A stretch of DNA of 64,000 nt from Lunularia cruciata (Eukaryota; Streptophyta; Marchantiopsida; Lunulariales; Lunulariaceae): contig OX419759.1 in the NCBI GenBank assembly GCA_948567375.1, forward strand, positions 55,777,493-55,841,492. Direction: 5' to 3'. Shown here one piece after another: positions 11,724-23,490 of the stretch. Each line of letters begins with the position of its first letter. Within the stretch, counting starts at the first letter, position 1. Below the pieces are notes generated by a model. The model had not been told where the DNA came from. It searched no databases and saw only the letters and a program-made list of their open reading frames with translations. A program made the position numbers and the translations under genes.

Positions 11724-13340
11724 GGAAAGACGCAGCTGAGGGCGACGATGATGCGAATAATCCGCAAGGAATACAAGTGGGGGAAGACCAAATTGGTAAT
11801 TATGTTCAGTTAGAACAGCCTGAGGCAAGCAGACGAATTCCAATTGTTTGACTACCTTAGATACGTCCGCCTAAACTCTTCACTAATGACTGGAACTCAT
11901 GAAAAGCTGGCTGCTACGTACTTGATCCTCCCCTATATCACACTGTAATCCGTGGAAGGTTGGAAGCGCGATACAGATTACATTGATTTCGTCAATCGCA
12001 AATCTACTACTGCTAGCAGTAATACTGCGGTATTGGGAATACTGAAAATCCTCATCGGCACTACCTTTTACTGTAGAAGTAGGGCAGCTTAATACAGACA
12101 ACTTCCTCTGCCACAGATCATGTGCGAGCCAAAAAGGTATTTCAACATTGGCTCCAGCCTCTATCTGTAATTCCAAGCATGTGGCATGAGATATCCCAAA
12201 GAATAAGCCCCACTCAAACTGAACACATACACAGACCTACTTGTCATGGTTGGGACTCGACTATGCATGAGAAAAGAATGAGAGTTTGTTCTGATTTTCG
12301 GTCAGAATGATATCAACATTTGTGCTCAAACTGCATTCGATTTGTAGACACGCAGGCTGCAGATCAAAAAAATTACATCTTCATGCTCCTAGCCAGGATC
12401 AAGTACTCCCAAAGCTTTAGCCTCGAATCTAAAATGGAATTTTACAAACTGCAAATGACAGACGATGTTTCAGAATCAAAAATTCCAGTCATGTTCAGAA
12501 ATCGAAACTATCGAGTACAGACACACATAAAAATTATTCTACAAAACCTACGATATACAAATATAACTCCGGTGGAAGATAATGACCTCTTCTTCCATCT
12601 GAATGTCATCGATATCGTTGTAGTTGGCCATGTCCAACTAGCGTGCGAATTAATCTGTGCTACAGCTGTTCGGCACGCGGAAAGAAGTGTATGCGGTGAC
12701 GGAGTCGGCACCACGCACCCAAGTCAAATTGAGCTCCAAGGTCAAAATATTAAACTGCACATCAGACTGCTTTGACTTGGATCGGGGTTGGACCATTCAC
12801 ACAGAGAGCCTTTCAGATGACTTATTGAGGAATCATCGACCACGACCAGTGGAGCGCCTGAAGTCCACTCAACGTGAATAAATCTGCAGGAAAGAAATGG
12901 AAGGAATAGAAGATTCTGAACCAAGTGCTTATGCTCATCAGCGATGGGCGAAATGCACTTGTAGACAGAAGATGAATGCCCTCCAGTTATCGACGTGAGA
13001 GCGCCTCCTCCATCTCGAAAGCACGTCGCTTGATGAAGGAGTGACGGAATGAGAAGCTCGATCACGCGATCAAATTTGAACTAAGAGTCGAAGAAAACAG
13101 AGAGACACCTGTTTCATTCAAAATTTCAAATAGCTTTTGCTCCTAGCAAAGTACAGAACGGTACTATACTTTCGGGTGAGAAGCACATTCCGGGTTACGG
13201 GTTCTCACCCATCGACATATATACTTGTCAACCAATTATACGCAATGTGGAGTATATGCACAAACATGTATTTACCTCCAATACTGTATAATGAACAAAG
13301 ATCCACTTTGAATTACTCTTCTGGTGTGCGGAGCTGAGAG
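11724..13340 (+). pseudogene. ROCO-type gene remnant, copy A (P-loop exon fused to 3' region)
   Basis: After TTCTCCACAG at 11,714-11,723, sequence encoding GKTQLRATMMRIIRKEYKW matches the Roc P-loop exon of copy B at about 18,822. Within 30 bp it runs into sequence that in the other two copies lies about 2.9 kb further downstream (21,790 and 26,640). The Roc and COR coding sequence is therefore missing. From there to about 12,175, and again to 13,100, it is collinear with 26,640-27,960. Several open stretches occur (for example 12,320-12,775), but none matches a family I know and the copies do not preserve frame. I read the region as a deleted pseudogene plus duplicated 3' flank. Confidence 0.6.
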
Positions 13341-14450
13341 CGAGGTGTGCAACTGCTGTAGTTGCATTGATTTGCATCACCAAGCTTCACGACGCCTCTG
13401 TACGTGCATGAGACCCATATGAAGATAAAGAAGTACTGTAAACCTTGTCCCTTGTACAGTTCTATCATACCTGTACCTTTTTTGCGAGATCTCCATGGAT
13501 TCTTAAAGTACAAAGCAGACGACGATGGTCTCCAGATCGCAACTACGATTCTCTGCCAAATTGGAAGAGATTGAGAGGACAAATATGAGCTTTCAGCGCG
13601 CAAAATCTGTTACAAATTTCCATTCTATCTGTTTCATGCCCAATTGCTTGGCTAGTTAACAATGTCTAGGAATCATCACGTGGTGAGCATCTGAAAATTA
13701 ACTTTAAACCCATGGAGCCATGCTCAGAAATTATTCAATAGTCGAATTTTATTGAGAACGACTCCATATGAAATTCGTGGATAATACAGGTTTGACGAGT
13801 GCTACGAGGATATCACTGCGGAAGAATCACAAGTATTGGTTCATTGAGTAGGCAGTGATTTTACATTGCCCGCAACTTCTAACTTAAAGCTCTACTTTCA
13901 GTGATGAACCAGATGGAACCGACTCACTCGACCTCTCAATCAGCTGTTCTTTGCCCCATACACGTGTCCTGAAGCTTCCTCATATTTTATACAACTTCAT
14001 GAAGAAAGAATAAAAAAAGCCGGAAAGTTGAAAAGCTATAATTCTCTTCTGTTATCTACAGGGTATTTTTAAGTATTCAACAAAATCAATGCTCTGTAAC
14101 AAAATAAAACGCGTCTCTTTACTCCCCCTACATCACTCCAGAAGTCCATTGACCAAATCCCACACGACTCGATTGAGAGAATGCAGTAGGATAGTGCTTT
14201 ACTGGGCCAATGAAATCTTGTACCTTACTGTCAGTCATGAGCTTTACTTGACAGTTCCATTTTGGAATATCGAAATAATAAACTATTAGAGTCACACTCC
14301 TACCTACTTACTTACTGTATACTTTCTGAATCGATAAGTTGTCATGTTCTTACAGAATTCTATTTATTATCCTTTTTATGTTAGCTTTGAAATCAAAACT
14401 GTCTGAATTTAGCCCGTAGGTAGACCTTCCATAAAATAACTTCCCGCTTG
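13341..14450. other. No gene recognised
   Basis: The longest open stretch (13,313-13,603 minus, 96 codons) shows no recognisable motif. The stretch ends at the copia remnant. Confidence 0.3.
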
Positions 14451-15600
14451 CTATTCTCCTGAGTACCAAATGACATCAATCTCATTGCTTTTCTCTTCAC
14501 ATACAAAATGATGTTGGGTCTCTAAATACTTTGTCCTAGAGTGTAATAACCAATTGAGTGTGCGATAAATTAACCTCAAGTTGTCTCCAAAGATTACAGT
14601 AGGTTCTCTCTTCCAAAACCCAATCTCTAACAGAAGTCTTCTTGACCAAATTACCTCACATGGTGCATTTGTGAAAACCTGATACTCAACCACGGAAAGC
14701 TCAATAGAACAATTGGTTGTTTCTTAGCCAAATCACTTATGGCTGCACAGCCTAAAGTAAGTGCATAACCAGAGATAAATCTTCTTGATGTTGAGTTTGA
14801 TATTGAGTTATTTTAAAGGCACCAAACCAAAAGATTTCGTGCCTTTAAAGTAACAAAAAACTTGCTTTGTGTATGACTTAGAGGGTCTTGCAATAGATTT
14901 AATAATCTGTGACACTGCGTATGCTACATTTGGCCTTGATAGAGTCACGTAAATAAAATATCCAACCATTCTTTAGTGTAGATTGTCATCCAGCATTTTT
15001 CCCACTCAATAAAAGATTAGTTTTGAAGTGCTTACTAGCGTAGAACTCCTTTGCAATCTTCTATCTTGTATTTGGGCAAGACCGAGTCAATATAACATTC
15101 TCACATGAGATATGTTCAATCTACTCTTATCCTTACTTCCAAACTAGGACACTCATTCGCAATCCCAATATCTTTCATTCCGGAAGATGTGGATAGACCA
15201 ATTCTTAGATTCCAAATCCTTTGTCATCAACCGCAAGAATTATGAAGTCATCCTACATAAAAGAAATTCCTTCAAATGATGTCCACAGTAGTATAAATCT
15301 ACATCATACTTTGGTTGGAATTGATCCCCGATGGTGATTAAGTCATCTATATACAGAATTACAAGAATAATTCATTTAGATGATGTCTTCTAGTATAATT
15401 TGCTTCATAATTGAGCTTCTTGAACATGAAAATTTTATATTTGAGATTCCACATTCTACTAGCTTGGCCTTCTCCATTCTCCAAAACAAATGTTTAACAC
15501 CTTGCACTTGATTTCCTTCAGGTTGAGAGAGGTAGAGTTCCTCCTTGAGCTTAATGGAAACAGAATACCCCCCAGTGCCCGTTCCAAGTATTTAGGATTG
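14451..15600 (-). pseudogene. Ty1/copia pol remnant (reverse transcriptase and RNase H)
   Basis: Reading the minus strand from 15,600 downward, fragments in several frames match Ty1/copia pol in the expected order. First comes KLKEELYLSQPEGNQVQG with the following Lys-rich stretch (reverse transcriptase). Next is MVGYFIYVTLSRPNVAYAVS (reverse transcriptase end). Last is the RNase H block with EYQVFTNAPCEVIWSRRLL, EPTVIFGDNLRLIY and HSRTKYLETQHHFVCEEK. Many stops and frame changes interrupt it and no LTR was found, so it is an old, inactive fragment. Confidence 0.8.
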
Positions 15601-17599
15601 GTAACATGTCCGGCCAGTTAGTTGTTTGTGATAAGATAAAATACAATAACAAGTCTAGGTCAGAAAAGCATTCATGGAGATTTTTCTCTTTGAAAGGAGG
15701 CGTTTGTAGTTTCCATAAAAGAAACTTCATATACATTGGATTGAAGAATGACATCGAAAATATGACAAAAGGAAGTCAAGCCCAAAGTTGACAAAAGGAA
15801 AAGAAACACACACACACACAAACACACAAAGACAAGAGAAGAGTATGTGGATCAAGAGAGGGAATTCTTTGCTAAAACACGTAAACGCTAACCTGTCGAT
15901 ACTTTCATAACCAGTTTTGGGGGAAAACCATGCAAAAGGAAAAAGAAAAGGAAAAGTTTGCAACGAACAAAGAAATAGAAATATGAAAAGCACATGGTGA
16001 GTGTATGGGTAAATCGAACCAGAATGGAAATGTGAAAAATTTGAAAATAGTCCAAGCTTAGAATTATAATAATTCTAATCTTTAACTCTGATAAATGTTG
16101 GTTAGAATATGCATCATACCCTAGATGACGGGAGCCAATTTCACTAAAGAAAGTATGATCAACGAATCCTTGGAGATGACACCAGTGGGCGAGAGTATGG
16201 ATTTCTGGTTAGTATCAAATAATATTCCACTATCCATGATGCATATGCTGTTTCTCTCCATAATGTATGCATATATGGGTGCTATTCTAGGAAAAGCTGG
16301 GAGTGTTATTTAATGTCCGTGCAGAGTTGCACTCAAGCTAAATGGGCTATAAAGCCACACAAACTATGACTTCGTCGAACTGGTGGTGCTATTGGGTATC
16401 AGAACCAGTCTAGTTCGTGACACCACACGCATAAGGCAGAAAAGCTCATGTGTGACATTTCAATACGAAAGCAATTTCAGAATCCCCAATTGACACTTGT
16501 TTGCCCACTTTGTGCTAAAGTCGATAACGTGTTTGTATACTTAGGTATGAGATCAGTGTCCAGCAATTGAGTCCCATATTTCACTCTCTGCCTTTATATA
16601 TATTGGAAAGAGTACTCCAATCTCCTTACCGTCTGCAAAGGTTACTCTTAGTACTAAGCAACTGCAACTGAAGCTGTCATGATCAGTGGCTCTCTGACTA
16701 CAATCATGTAATTCATATAATACCCAGATACAGGAGTTGTAAATCCACTTCATGTGTGTCCGGGGGACCACCTGCTCCCATTCTATCAAACTGGGGTTGA
16801 CTTACGATATCATGACTAGAATATCTCAGCACACAAAGATCAAAAGACCTTACATGGAAATCCCCTTGTAGTGGATTGTCGTCCTGCCCTACGAGAACAG
16901 CTTGACCATGCATCACTTCATGTATAGCAGAAATAAAGTCCCCCACGAGATCCTAACTGCCAGCAAGACCATAAGAAGCCAAGAATGGGGAAAGTTGGGG
17001 TTCTGTTTTATTCTGGAGTGGAATCTGTATAAGATAGTATATTCAAACGCGTGACATTGGTACCTGATCTGCACCAAAGTCTTACTGCAATCGGATATGG
17101 ACGATTCTAGGAATCGAGTTCAATGACATCAGTAATGTGTTTTCAGCTAGAGTGAATTTATCGTCCTATGCATGACTTCCAGCATAGGTCCCCCACTCGC
17201 AGCAGACCTGCTCTTATGACATAGACTATACGTAATATGCACACAATGCATCTCATGTATGGCGTGGTGGATCTCTTTTGCATCATCTGTTGATTAACCG
17301 CAGAAGTTTCATGATCACCAGCATTGAAGAAGTGTTTTCTTGTCCTCGTTGGTGAGCTAATTTTGAAGATAACATGTTTCCTGACTTGTAAGTCACCTCG
17401 ATAGCATGATAGTGTATCAGACTGTCCGCTGTGGAGATATCCCACTGATTCTTCTTTCAGAGAAGTAGATATTACCGATACAGAGGAGATGCCTTTCCAG
17501 ATCTGAAATGAACGATTGCGCGTACCAAGAACGACATTTCGTTCTTGTTCGAAATCATAGTAGCACAACGGGATCATTCATAGTCAGTGGTGACGATAG
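15601..17599. other. No gene recognised; contains a CA microsatellite
   Basis: A (CA)n run lies at about 15,808-15,829. Minus-strand open stretches at 16,553-16,946 and 17,158-17,577 (139 codons) have no motif I know. A short stretch at about 16,600 resembles one at about 29,110 (TACTCCAA-TCCTTACCGTCT), so a dispersed sequence may be present at both. Confidence 0.35.
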
Positions 17600-18694
17600 C
17601 TTTATCCCAGAAGCTTTGTGAAGTGAGGGTATGGCGGGACTACACGGGGATGCAAGCGGCTCGACTGTCAAGCTGTCAAACTGTCAAACGAAGCTACCCA
17701 ATCTCTTGCAATTTGCGAGGACCCTTCGAGCCCCACCAGCAATCTCCAGGAAGAGGAAGGCGGGGGAGGAGATATCGATCAGAAAGAGCTACCAGATTAT
17801 CTCCGTAGCTTCTTGGCGAAGTCTCGAGAGGGCGCCGCGCATCACATGCGGGGTGTTTTCTCGAACTGGGTGGGCTACGATGATCTGATGCTCGACTTCT
17901 CAAGGATTTGTATTGAATACGAACTTTCTCGAAATCGATAAGTTAAATTCGACAAGTGAGGTGCGCCGAAGATGGGTACATGCTCTTGGTAACTTGAACG
18001 GGCTGTGGAGTTTTCCTTTAAAACAAATTGCATACGAGATAGTCATCGGGAACGTAAGGGCGGATTTAATAAAGCAACTGTCGTCCAATCCTGCCCTGAA
18101 GATTTGTGGGATTTGGCCACAGGCCAACATGACAAACGATATAGCGAAGGTGATCGGCAATGCTCCTAATCTAATTAGTGTCATCTTCCACGGTGTCGAC
18201 GACTTGCACGCCCACGAGGTAAAAGTCCTGGCGGGAGCGCTAGTGCAGGGTGCTCCGAGTCTTGAGTCCCTAGACATCCAGCTACACCCTACCACCGGTA
18301 CGTATGGGTGGAGGAAGAGGAACGGCTGGCTCGAGTTGTTGCGGAGTGTCTTCGTGGGAACTGATAGCAGCATTCCATTTATAATCACATCTGAACGAAA
18401 GCTGACGATCTGGGAGAGTTTCTACCGCAACTCTTGAGCCTGAACGAGTCACTGGAGCACATCCGGTTTGTGTACAGATGCGATTCTAGTCTCGCTATGA
18501 CTCGCGACGGTGGGAGGGAGATCGGCCTGTCTTTGCAATCAAATACTACTCTTTCATCGTTCACCGTGACAGGGGAAATTGCGAGGGGAGGGTTCGAACC
18601 TCAAATGGATGGGTTAAACGATTTATTTTCATTTAAGAATTCTAAGGTTCCATTTATTGATATTGAATGTCATACGTTAGAATGCCTTACATAG
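17600..18694 (+). pseudogene. ROCO-type gene, copy B: N-terminal and leucine-rich region
   Basis: Three consecutive open stretches in different frames read as one protein. The first, ending at a TAA at 17,939-17,941, encodes an acidic linker and then LPDYLRSFLAKSREGA and SNWVGYDDLMLDFSRICIEY. The second (17,913-18,437) has leucine-rich spacing, for example NPALKICGIWPQAN and APSLESLDIQL. The third (to 18,694) continues with LPQLLSLNESLEHIRF and SNTTLSSFTVTGE. Leucine-rich repeats upstream of a Roc GTPase domain are the normal layout of ROCO proteins, and a Roc P-loop exon follows at 18,822. Frameshifts near 17,910 and 18,405 break the gene. Confidence 0.6.
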
Positions 18695-18821
18695 AAATAA
18701 AAACTCCCTAGAAATAAAAACTGAAAGAGTTTCACCCTGCCCTGTTTTATTCGCATGACTCTGGTTTGAGTAACCTTTGCTAATACCTTCGGCTGCTCCC
18801 ATAATCATTGTTCTCCACAGG

Positions 18822-19460
18822 AAAGACACAGCTGAGAGAGACGATGATGCGAATAATTCGCAACGAATCCAAGTGGGGGAAAAGATACGGGACGCGTTGT
18901 GGAGAACCAAAGGCATCGAGGTCGAGCTGCTGAAGAATGATGAGGAGATGCAAATTGCGTAATGGGATATGGCTGGCCAGCACATCTTTCGAGCACTCCA
19001 GGACTTGCTGTTTCCGCAAGCGCCAAACCATCAATCTTCCTGTTCGTATTTAGCCCGTTTGATGAAGTGAAGAAGAAAATCAAACCTGACCCTGAGTTGT
19101 CGCTCAAGCAGGAGCTGGGAGAATGGCTCAGGTTCATCATTTCCAACTCCCAGATGATAGGCCATAGTCTCCCGCAGGTACTTGTGGTTCTTACACGTAG
19201 CGATAAGATGACATCGAACAATCACAACCCGGAGTGGGCAAGCAGAACAGTGAAAGCTTTGCGGGAGGAATTCCAAGATGTTATTGAGCTGTTGCCGGAG
19301 CTCAATGCCGATCCTTTCTACCTTGATGCTACAAGTAGAAAGCATGTTTCTCCTGTCTTGGACCAGGTTCTTCACCTCTTCAAAACCCAGTTTCAAGAAC
19401 CGTTTCAAGCTGTCCCCTGAAGTTTGTGTGGAACTTAGGTCGGTTCTAGCACGCGATCAC
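18822..19460 (+). pseudogene. ROCO-type gene, copy B: Roc GTPase domain
   Basis: After CTCCACAG at 18,814-18,821 the sequence encodes GKTQLRETMMRIIRNESKW (P-loop half). It continues in another frame with RTKGIEVELLKNDEEMQIA and then WDMAGQHIF (G3 motif, DxxG). After a further shift it reads SIFLFVFSPFDEVKKKIKPD and VLVVLTRSDK (G4-like). This is the fold of the Roc GTPase of LRRK/ROCO proteins, which binds GTP and acts with a COR dimerisation domain. Breaks: frame change after the P-loop helix, an in-frame TAA at about 18,960 just before the G3 motif, a frame change at about 19,015, and an extra C near 19,416 relative to copy C that truncates the frame. Confidence 0.75.
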
Positions 19461-20879
19461 CTAGGTTAAATATCGCAATCTAGAGAACGGTCGCTATGCC
19501 AGAAGTGCATGCTGACGGGAATGTGAAACAATACATGAGACTGTATTTGAGCTAATCCTCATGATGTACCTTATGGTAGATCTAGACCTCGGATTAATGA
19601 AGCTGATGGAAGTCTACTGTTTCTCCTCCACAAGATTCCACTTAATATTTCAGCGACTCGCAAGCTCATGTCTTCTGCAGGAAGTCCAGACCAGTTCTAA
19701 CTGAAAACCTAATGCCGCATCATGATAGGTAACTGACATATGTATCAGACGCTACGAAAATGCAAGCTAACCATTTGCTGTGAGTCCTGTGGCAACCAAT
19801 CCCGAACTGTGAAAATGGGAGTAAACATTAACGTCGATGTTCTCATCAGAGGTTTCTTTTGTACTTGTTGCAAAAGGCTAACATATGTCACAGTTTCGAT
19901 CAAAGCGGGTGCTACGGATTTGAGAACGTTCGTAGTCACACCATTATCCACCAAGGCAAGTCTAGAGGCGAACCTGAGGCTACGAATGCTTCCCCCCTTC
20001 CGGAGTAGAGAAATAACGTTGAGAGGTATCAGGTGACAAGAAAACGTTATCATCTCTTCCTGTGTCCATTTATTAAGCTCTGTTACAACATTCTCAACGT
20101 TCTCTGCTATCATGATATCTCAAAGCGCTTGAACATCCACACTTTGAATACCTCAAATACCCTGTATTACCAGATCAGTACATATGGAATCGCCCACCGC
20201 AATGTCATAAAGACAACATATCAATGGGATAACTTCCTGATCTAAGGTTGAAGTTTTTAAGTTATATTCTTCTACGACTGACTGAGACTTCTCCTGCAAC
20301 TCAACTTTTGAAAGTGCGTTTAGAATCTCTTTTTGGTGAAGCTCATGTTGCAAATCAAATTGTGAAAATGGGAACAAACATTAACGCCATTGTTCTCATC
20401 AGGGGTTTCCGTCTGTCGTACTTGTTACCAAAGGCTAGAACATGTCACCATTTCAATCAAACCGGATGCTCCTGATTTGAGGACGTTCGTAGACACAACA
20501 CTATCCAACAAGTTTACAGGAGAGCCTAAGGGATGCTTCTCCTCTTCAGAGAACATGAGACAATGAGAGAAATCAGGTGTCGAAACAAACGTTATCAGCT
20601 CTTACTGGTTCCACTTACTAAGCCCTGTTACAAGATTCTTAACTATCACGATATCTAAAAGCTCCTGAAGATCCACACTTGGAGTACCCCGAATACCATG
20701 TATTACCAGATCAGTACATGTGGAAGCGCCCACCATAACCTCATATACACAGTATATCAAAGGGACAAGTTTCTTGGTTCTAATCTTGGTTCTAATCTAA
20801 TCTTCTTCTACTGAGACTTCTCCTGCAACAAAGCTTTTGAAATTGCAATTTAGAAGCTCATCTTGTTGAGGAGCTCGTG
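19461..20879. repeat. 3' block of copy B with an internal tandem duplication of about 0.5 kb
   Basis: The sequence from about 19,720 to 20,250 is repeated, diverged, at about 20,290-20,790 and is present once in copy C at about 25,090-25,620. Shared marks include AACATTAACG, GTTCTCATCAG and TATTACCAGATCA. It looks like untranslated or non-coding sequence; open stretches do not hold frame between copies. Confidence 0.65.
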
Positions 20880-22330
20880 TTCAAAACCTTTGGTCTAACC
20901 TCTGATCTTGTAACCTGTCCGAGTGCTGTGCCAAATGATACATTCGGTGCGACCAGACACAACCTCTCCTGAGTTCAGGATAAATTGAATCTACGCTAAA
21001 TTTCTGCTCGTGATTATTGCGTCTACTGTCTATAGTTGTACTCAGTGATCACACCACGATGGTGGTTCAAGTCAACTCGAAGGGGGAAAGAAGAGCATTG
21101 TAGCATTGTAGCATCGTTTCCTCCCGAGGACAGCAGCCCTCTGGAGCCTGGATCCTTGGAATTCCACTCGTTATAAGCTTTTATAGAATCTCGAGCTGCT
21201 TCGAGTACTGCGATGAAGTAAAATCAACTCGGTCATCACAGTAATTAAATGTTCACTGTAACCTCCAACTAACTTACTCTCTAGATGCTAGATGTTACAG
21301 ACAACTCTACTCCCAACTATCATAATGATTCCAGAGCCAGATCGTTCTTTATCATCTTCTGGTCCTCATGCCAAGCATTATCAGCCAATGGAGTGCCCGT
21401 CCGACATCAAATCCCAAAGCTGTCGATACTTACGTTCAATCCCTTCTTTAGGGAACAGTGACAATATTTTCGGGGCTGTTGTAAGAGCAACGGTGTGCCT
21501 TGCACAGCATTTCCTTGTAGCATCCTTGAAGGCAGTAGAGTAAAAACGATCCCAGTGTGGAGTCTGACGATCTATAACCAGCCAAGGCGATTGACACATT
21601 GTTCTTGCTCGACAGAGGCTGGCAATCACACGCTGCAACAAATGGCCTAAACCAAAGTAAATTGCTTATATCAATAAAATTCAACTCTTACATAGCAGAT
21701 AACCTCAAGCCTAACTCGTAGAAGTAGGGACAACACCTTCTCAAATCTACACAGCACGCATCTGCTGAACTTCTTTCCTAACCCTGCAAGACCAAATGGG
21801 TAATTATTTTCAGTTAGGACAGCCTGAGGCAAGCAGACGAATTGCAATTATGCTACTACCTTAGATATGTCCACGGTAAACTCTTCACTAGTGACTGGAA
21901 CTCAATAAAAAGCTGGCCTGCTACGTACTTTGTCCTCCCCTGTATAACACTCTACTCCGTGAAAGGTTGGAAGCGTGATACAGATTACATCGATTTCGTC
22001 AATCGCAAAGCTACTACTGCTAGCAATAATGCTGCGGTAATGAGAATGCTGAACATCCTCATCGGCATACCTTTCATTGTAGAAGTAGGGCAGCTTAATA
22101 GAGACAAACTTCCTCTGGCACAGATCATGTGCGAGCCAAAAAGGTATTTCAACATTGGCTCCAGCCTCTATCTGTAAATCCGATCATGTGGCATGAGATC
22201 AGTGATGCTCTCCCAAGGCATAAGCCCCACTCAACTGAACGCATACACAGACCTACTTGTCATGGTTAGGACTCGACTATGCGTGAGAAAAGAAAGACAG
22301 TTTGTTCTGATTTTCGGTTAGAATGGTATC
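20880..22330. repeat. Segmental repeat, copy B (matches 25,730-27,185)
   Basis: This block is collinear with 25,730-27,185, and its last 550 bp with 11,800-12,310. An open stretch at 21,842-22,177 (111 codons, containing GWKRDTDYIDFVNRKATTAS) is partly kept in the other two copies but interrupted there. I do not recognise it; it could be a former C-terminal exon. Confidence 0.75.
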
Positions 22331-22335
22331 AACAC

Positions 22336-23040
22336 TTCTGCAATATCAGTGGAAGCTTTGCGGGGGGAATTCCAAGATGTTATTGAGCTGTTGGTGGAGC
22401 TCAATGCTGATCCTTGCTACCTTGATGCTACAAGTAGAAGCATGTTTCTCCTGTCATGGACCAGGTTCTTCACCTCTTCAAAACCCAGTTTCAAAAACGG
22501 TTTCAAGCTGTCCCTGAAGTTTGTGTGGAACTTAGCTCGCTTCTAGCACACGAACACCTAATCATACCAAGCTTCCCTGTTTGTGAGCTTGAAAATTTTC
22601 GCAATTTTTGCATAACGAAAGTGGAAATCCTGAAAAGATTTAAGGAAGATTTGGTAGATTTGAAGGTAAAAGATGTCTTGAATGCTATCACCTCGTACTT
22701 GCATGATGTGGGGAATATTGATTCCAGTCGAGTAGTGTTTCCAAATTGGCTTTAAAGCCCAAGCTTTCTTAGGTGAGTTGATCACTTCCGGCCACAACTT
22801 TCAAGCACAACCTCATGATCATGCCGATGCATGTGGAAGTCCAACTCCCGATACTCCTCTGGTTAAACTAGACTTGAGTTTCAAAGTAGATGATGGTGAT
22901 GAACCTGTCAAAACTCAATTCTTCATCCCAGACATTGTCCACAAAAGTGAAACTGATGCTGATGGAGTTCCGCGACCACCGGCGGGAATCGATATACGGG
23001 TTTTCGACTACAGTGCCAAGACCGGAGGACATCACTAACT
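22336..23040 (+). pseudogene. ROCO-type gene, copy C: end of Roc and start of COR
   Basis: The copy starts abruptly at about 22,336, where the 3' flank of copy B (GAATGGTATCAACACTT) joins Roc-coding sequence equivalent to 19,245. It then encodes REFQDVIELLPELNAD-like sequence, DQVLHLFKTQFQKRFQAVPE, ITSYLHDVGNIDSSRVVFPN (the conserved COR signature of a helix ending in LHxxGxI...xPxW) and, after a frame change near 22,755, LGELITSGHNFQAQ. In ROCO proteins COR dimerises and controls GTP turnover. Frame changes near 22,436 and 22,755 and the lack of a P-loop show that it is broken. Confidence 0.7.
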
Positions 23041-23431
23041 TCCGCCTTGTTTGCTTGGCTTCAGGTATAACCATAACACTGATCGTCGCGAGGCAGCAAT
23101 TGATCTTATTGTAATTTCTCTTCCAAAACTGAAGTTATTTTTTAGAAGTCCATAGAGCGCTTCCTTCGCCGAATGCGTGTGGTGTGGTCTCACAGCAGTG
23201 TTCGAAATACCAGTTCGGAATACCTTAGCTAGTGTATCCTTGTGGACAATCAGACGACTTTACAATTGTACTCAGATGCAAAGGCTTAATAATCCACGAT
23301 ACACGAGAGTGGTTTGTAGTAGCTATGCTGAAAGAAGGTGCTAGTAAGGTACCAGGAATATTGCTATCTATTGCTATCCACTTTAGTCACGCCTTTGTTT
23401 TGAGAGTCAAGTAGGGTTACGGGACTCGTAT

Positions 23432-23460
23432 GTCTGGTTCTGGTTCTGGTTCTGGTTCTG
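23432..23460 (+). repeat. GGTTCT hexanucleotide repeat, about 4 units
   Basis: A short perfect run lies in non-coding sequence just before the next ROCO coding block. Confidence 0.85.
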
Positions 23461-23490
23461 TGTATGATTTCTAGTTTTGCGTAAGAGATT

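Noticed and set aside
12320-12775. 151-codon open frame as a real gene
   Set aside because: The homologous stretch at 27,190-27,410 is open only in part and is then interrupted, and I see no domain. It is best read as duplicated flank.
15808-15829. CA run as a regulatory element
   Set aside because: It is a simple microsatellite in gene-free DNA, with nothing to link it to a gene.
18575-18605. GGGTTCGAACCTC as a tRNA T-arm (box B)
   Set aside because: No box A, acceptor stem or anticodon arm at the right distance; it lies inside the leucine-rich coding remnant.
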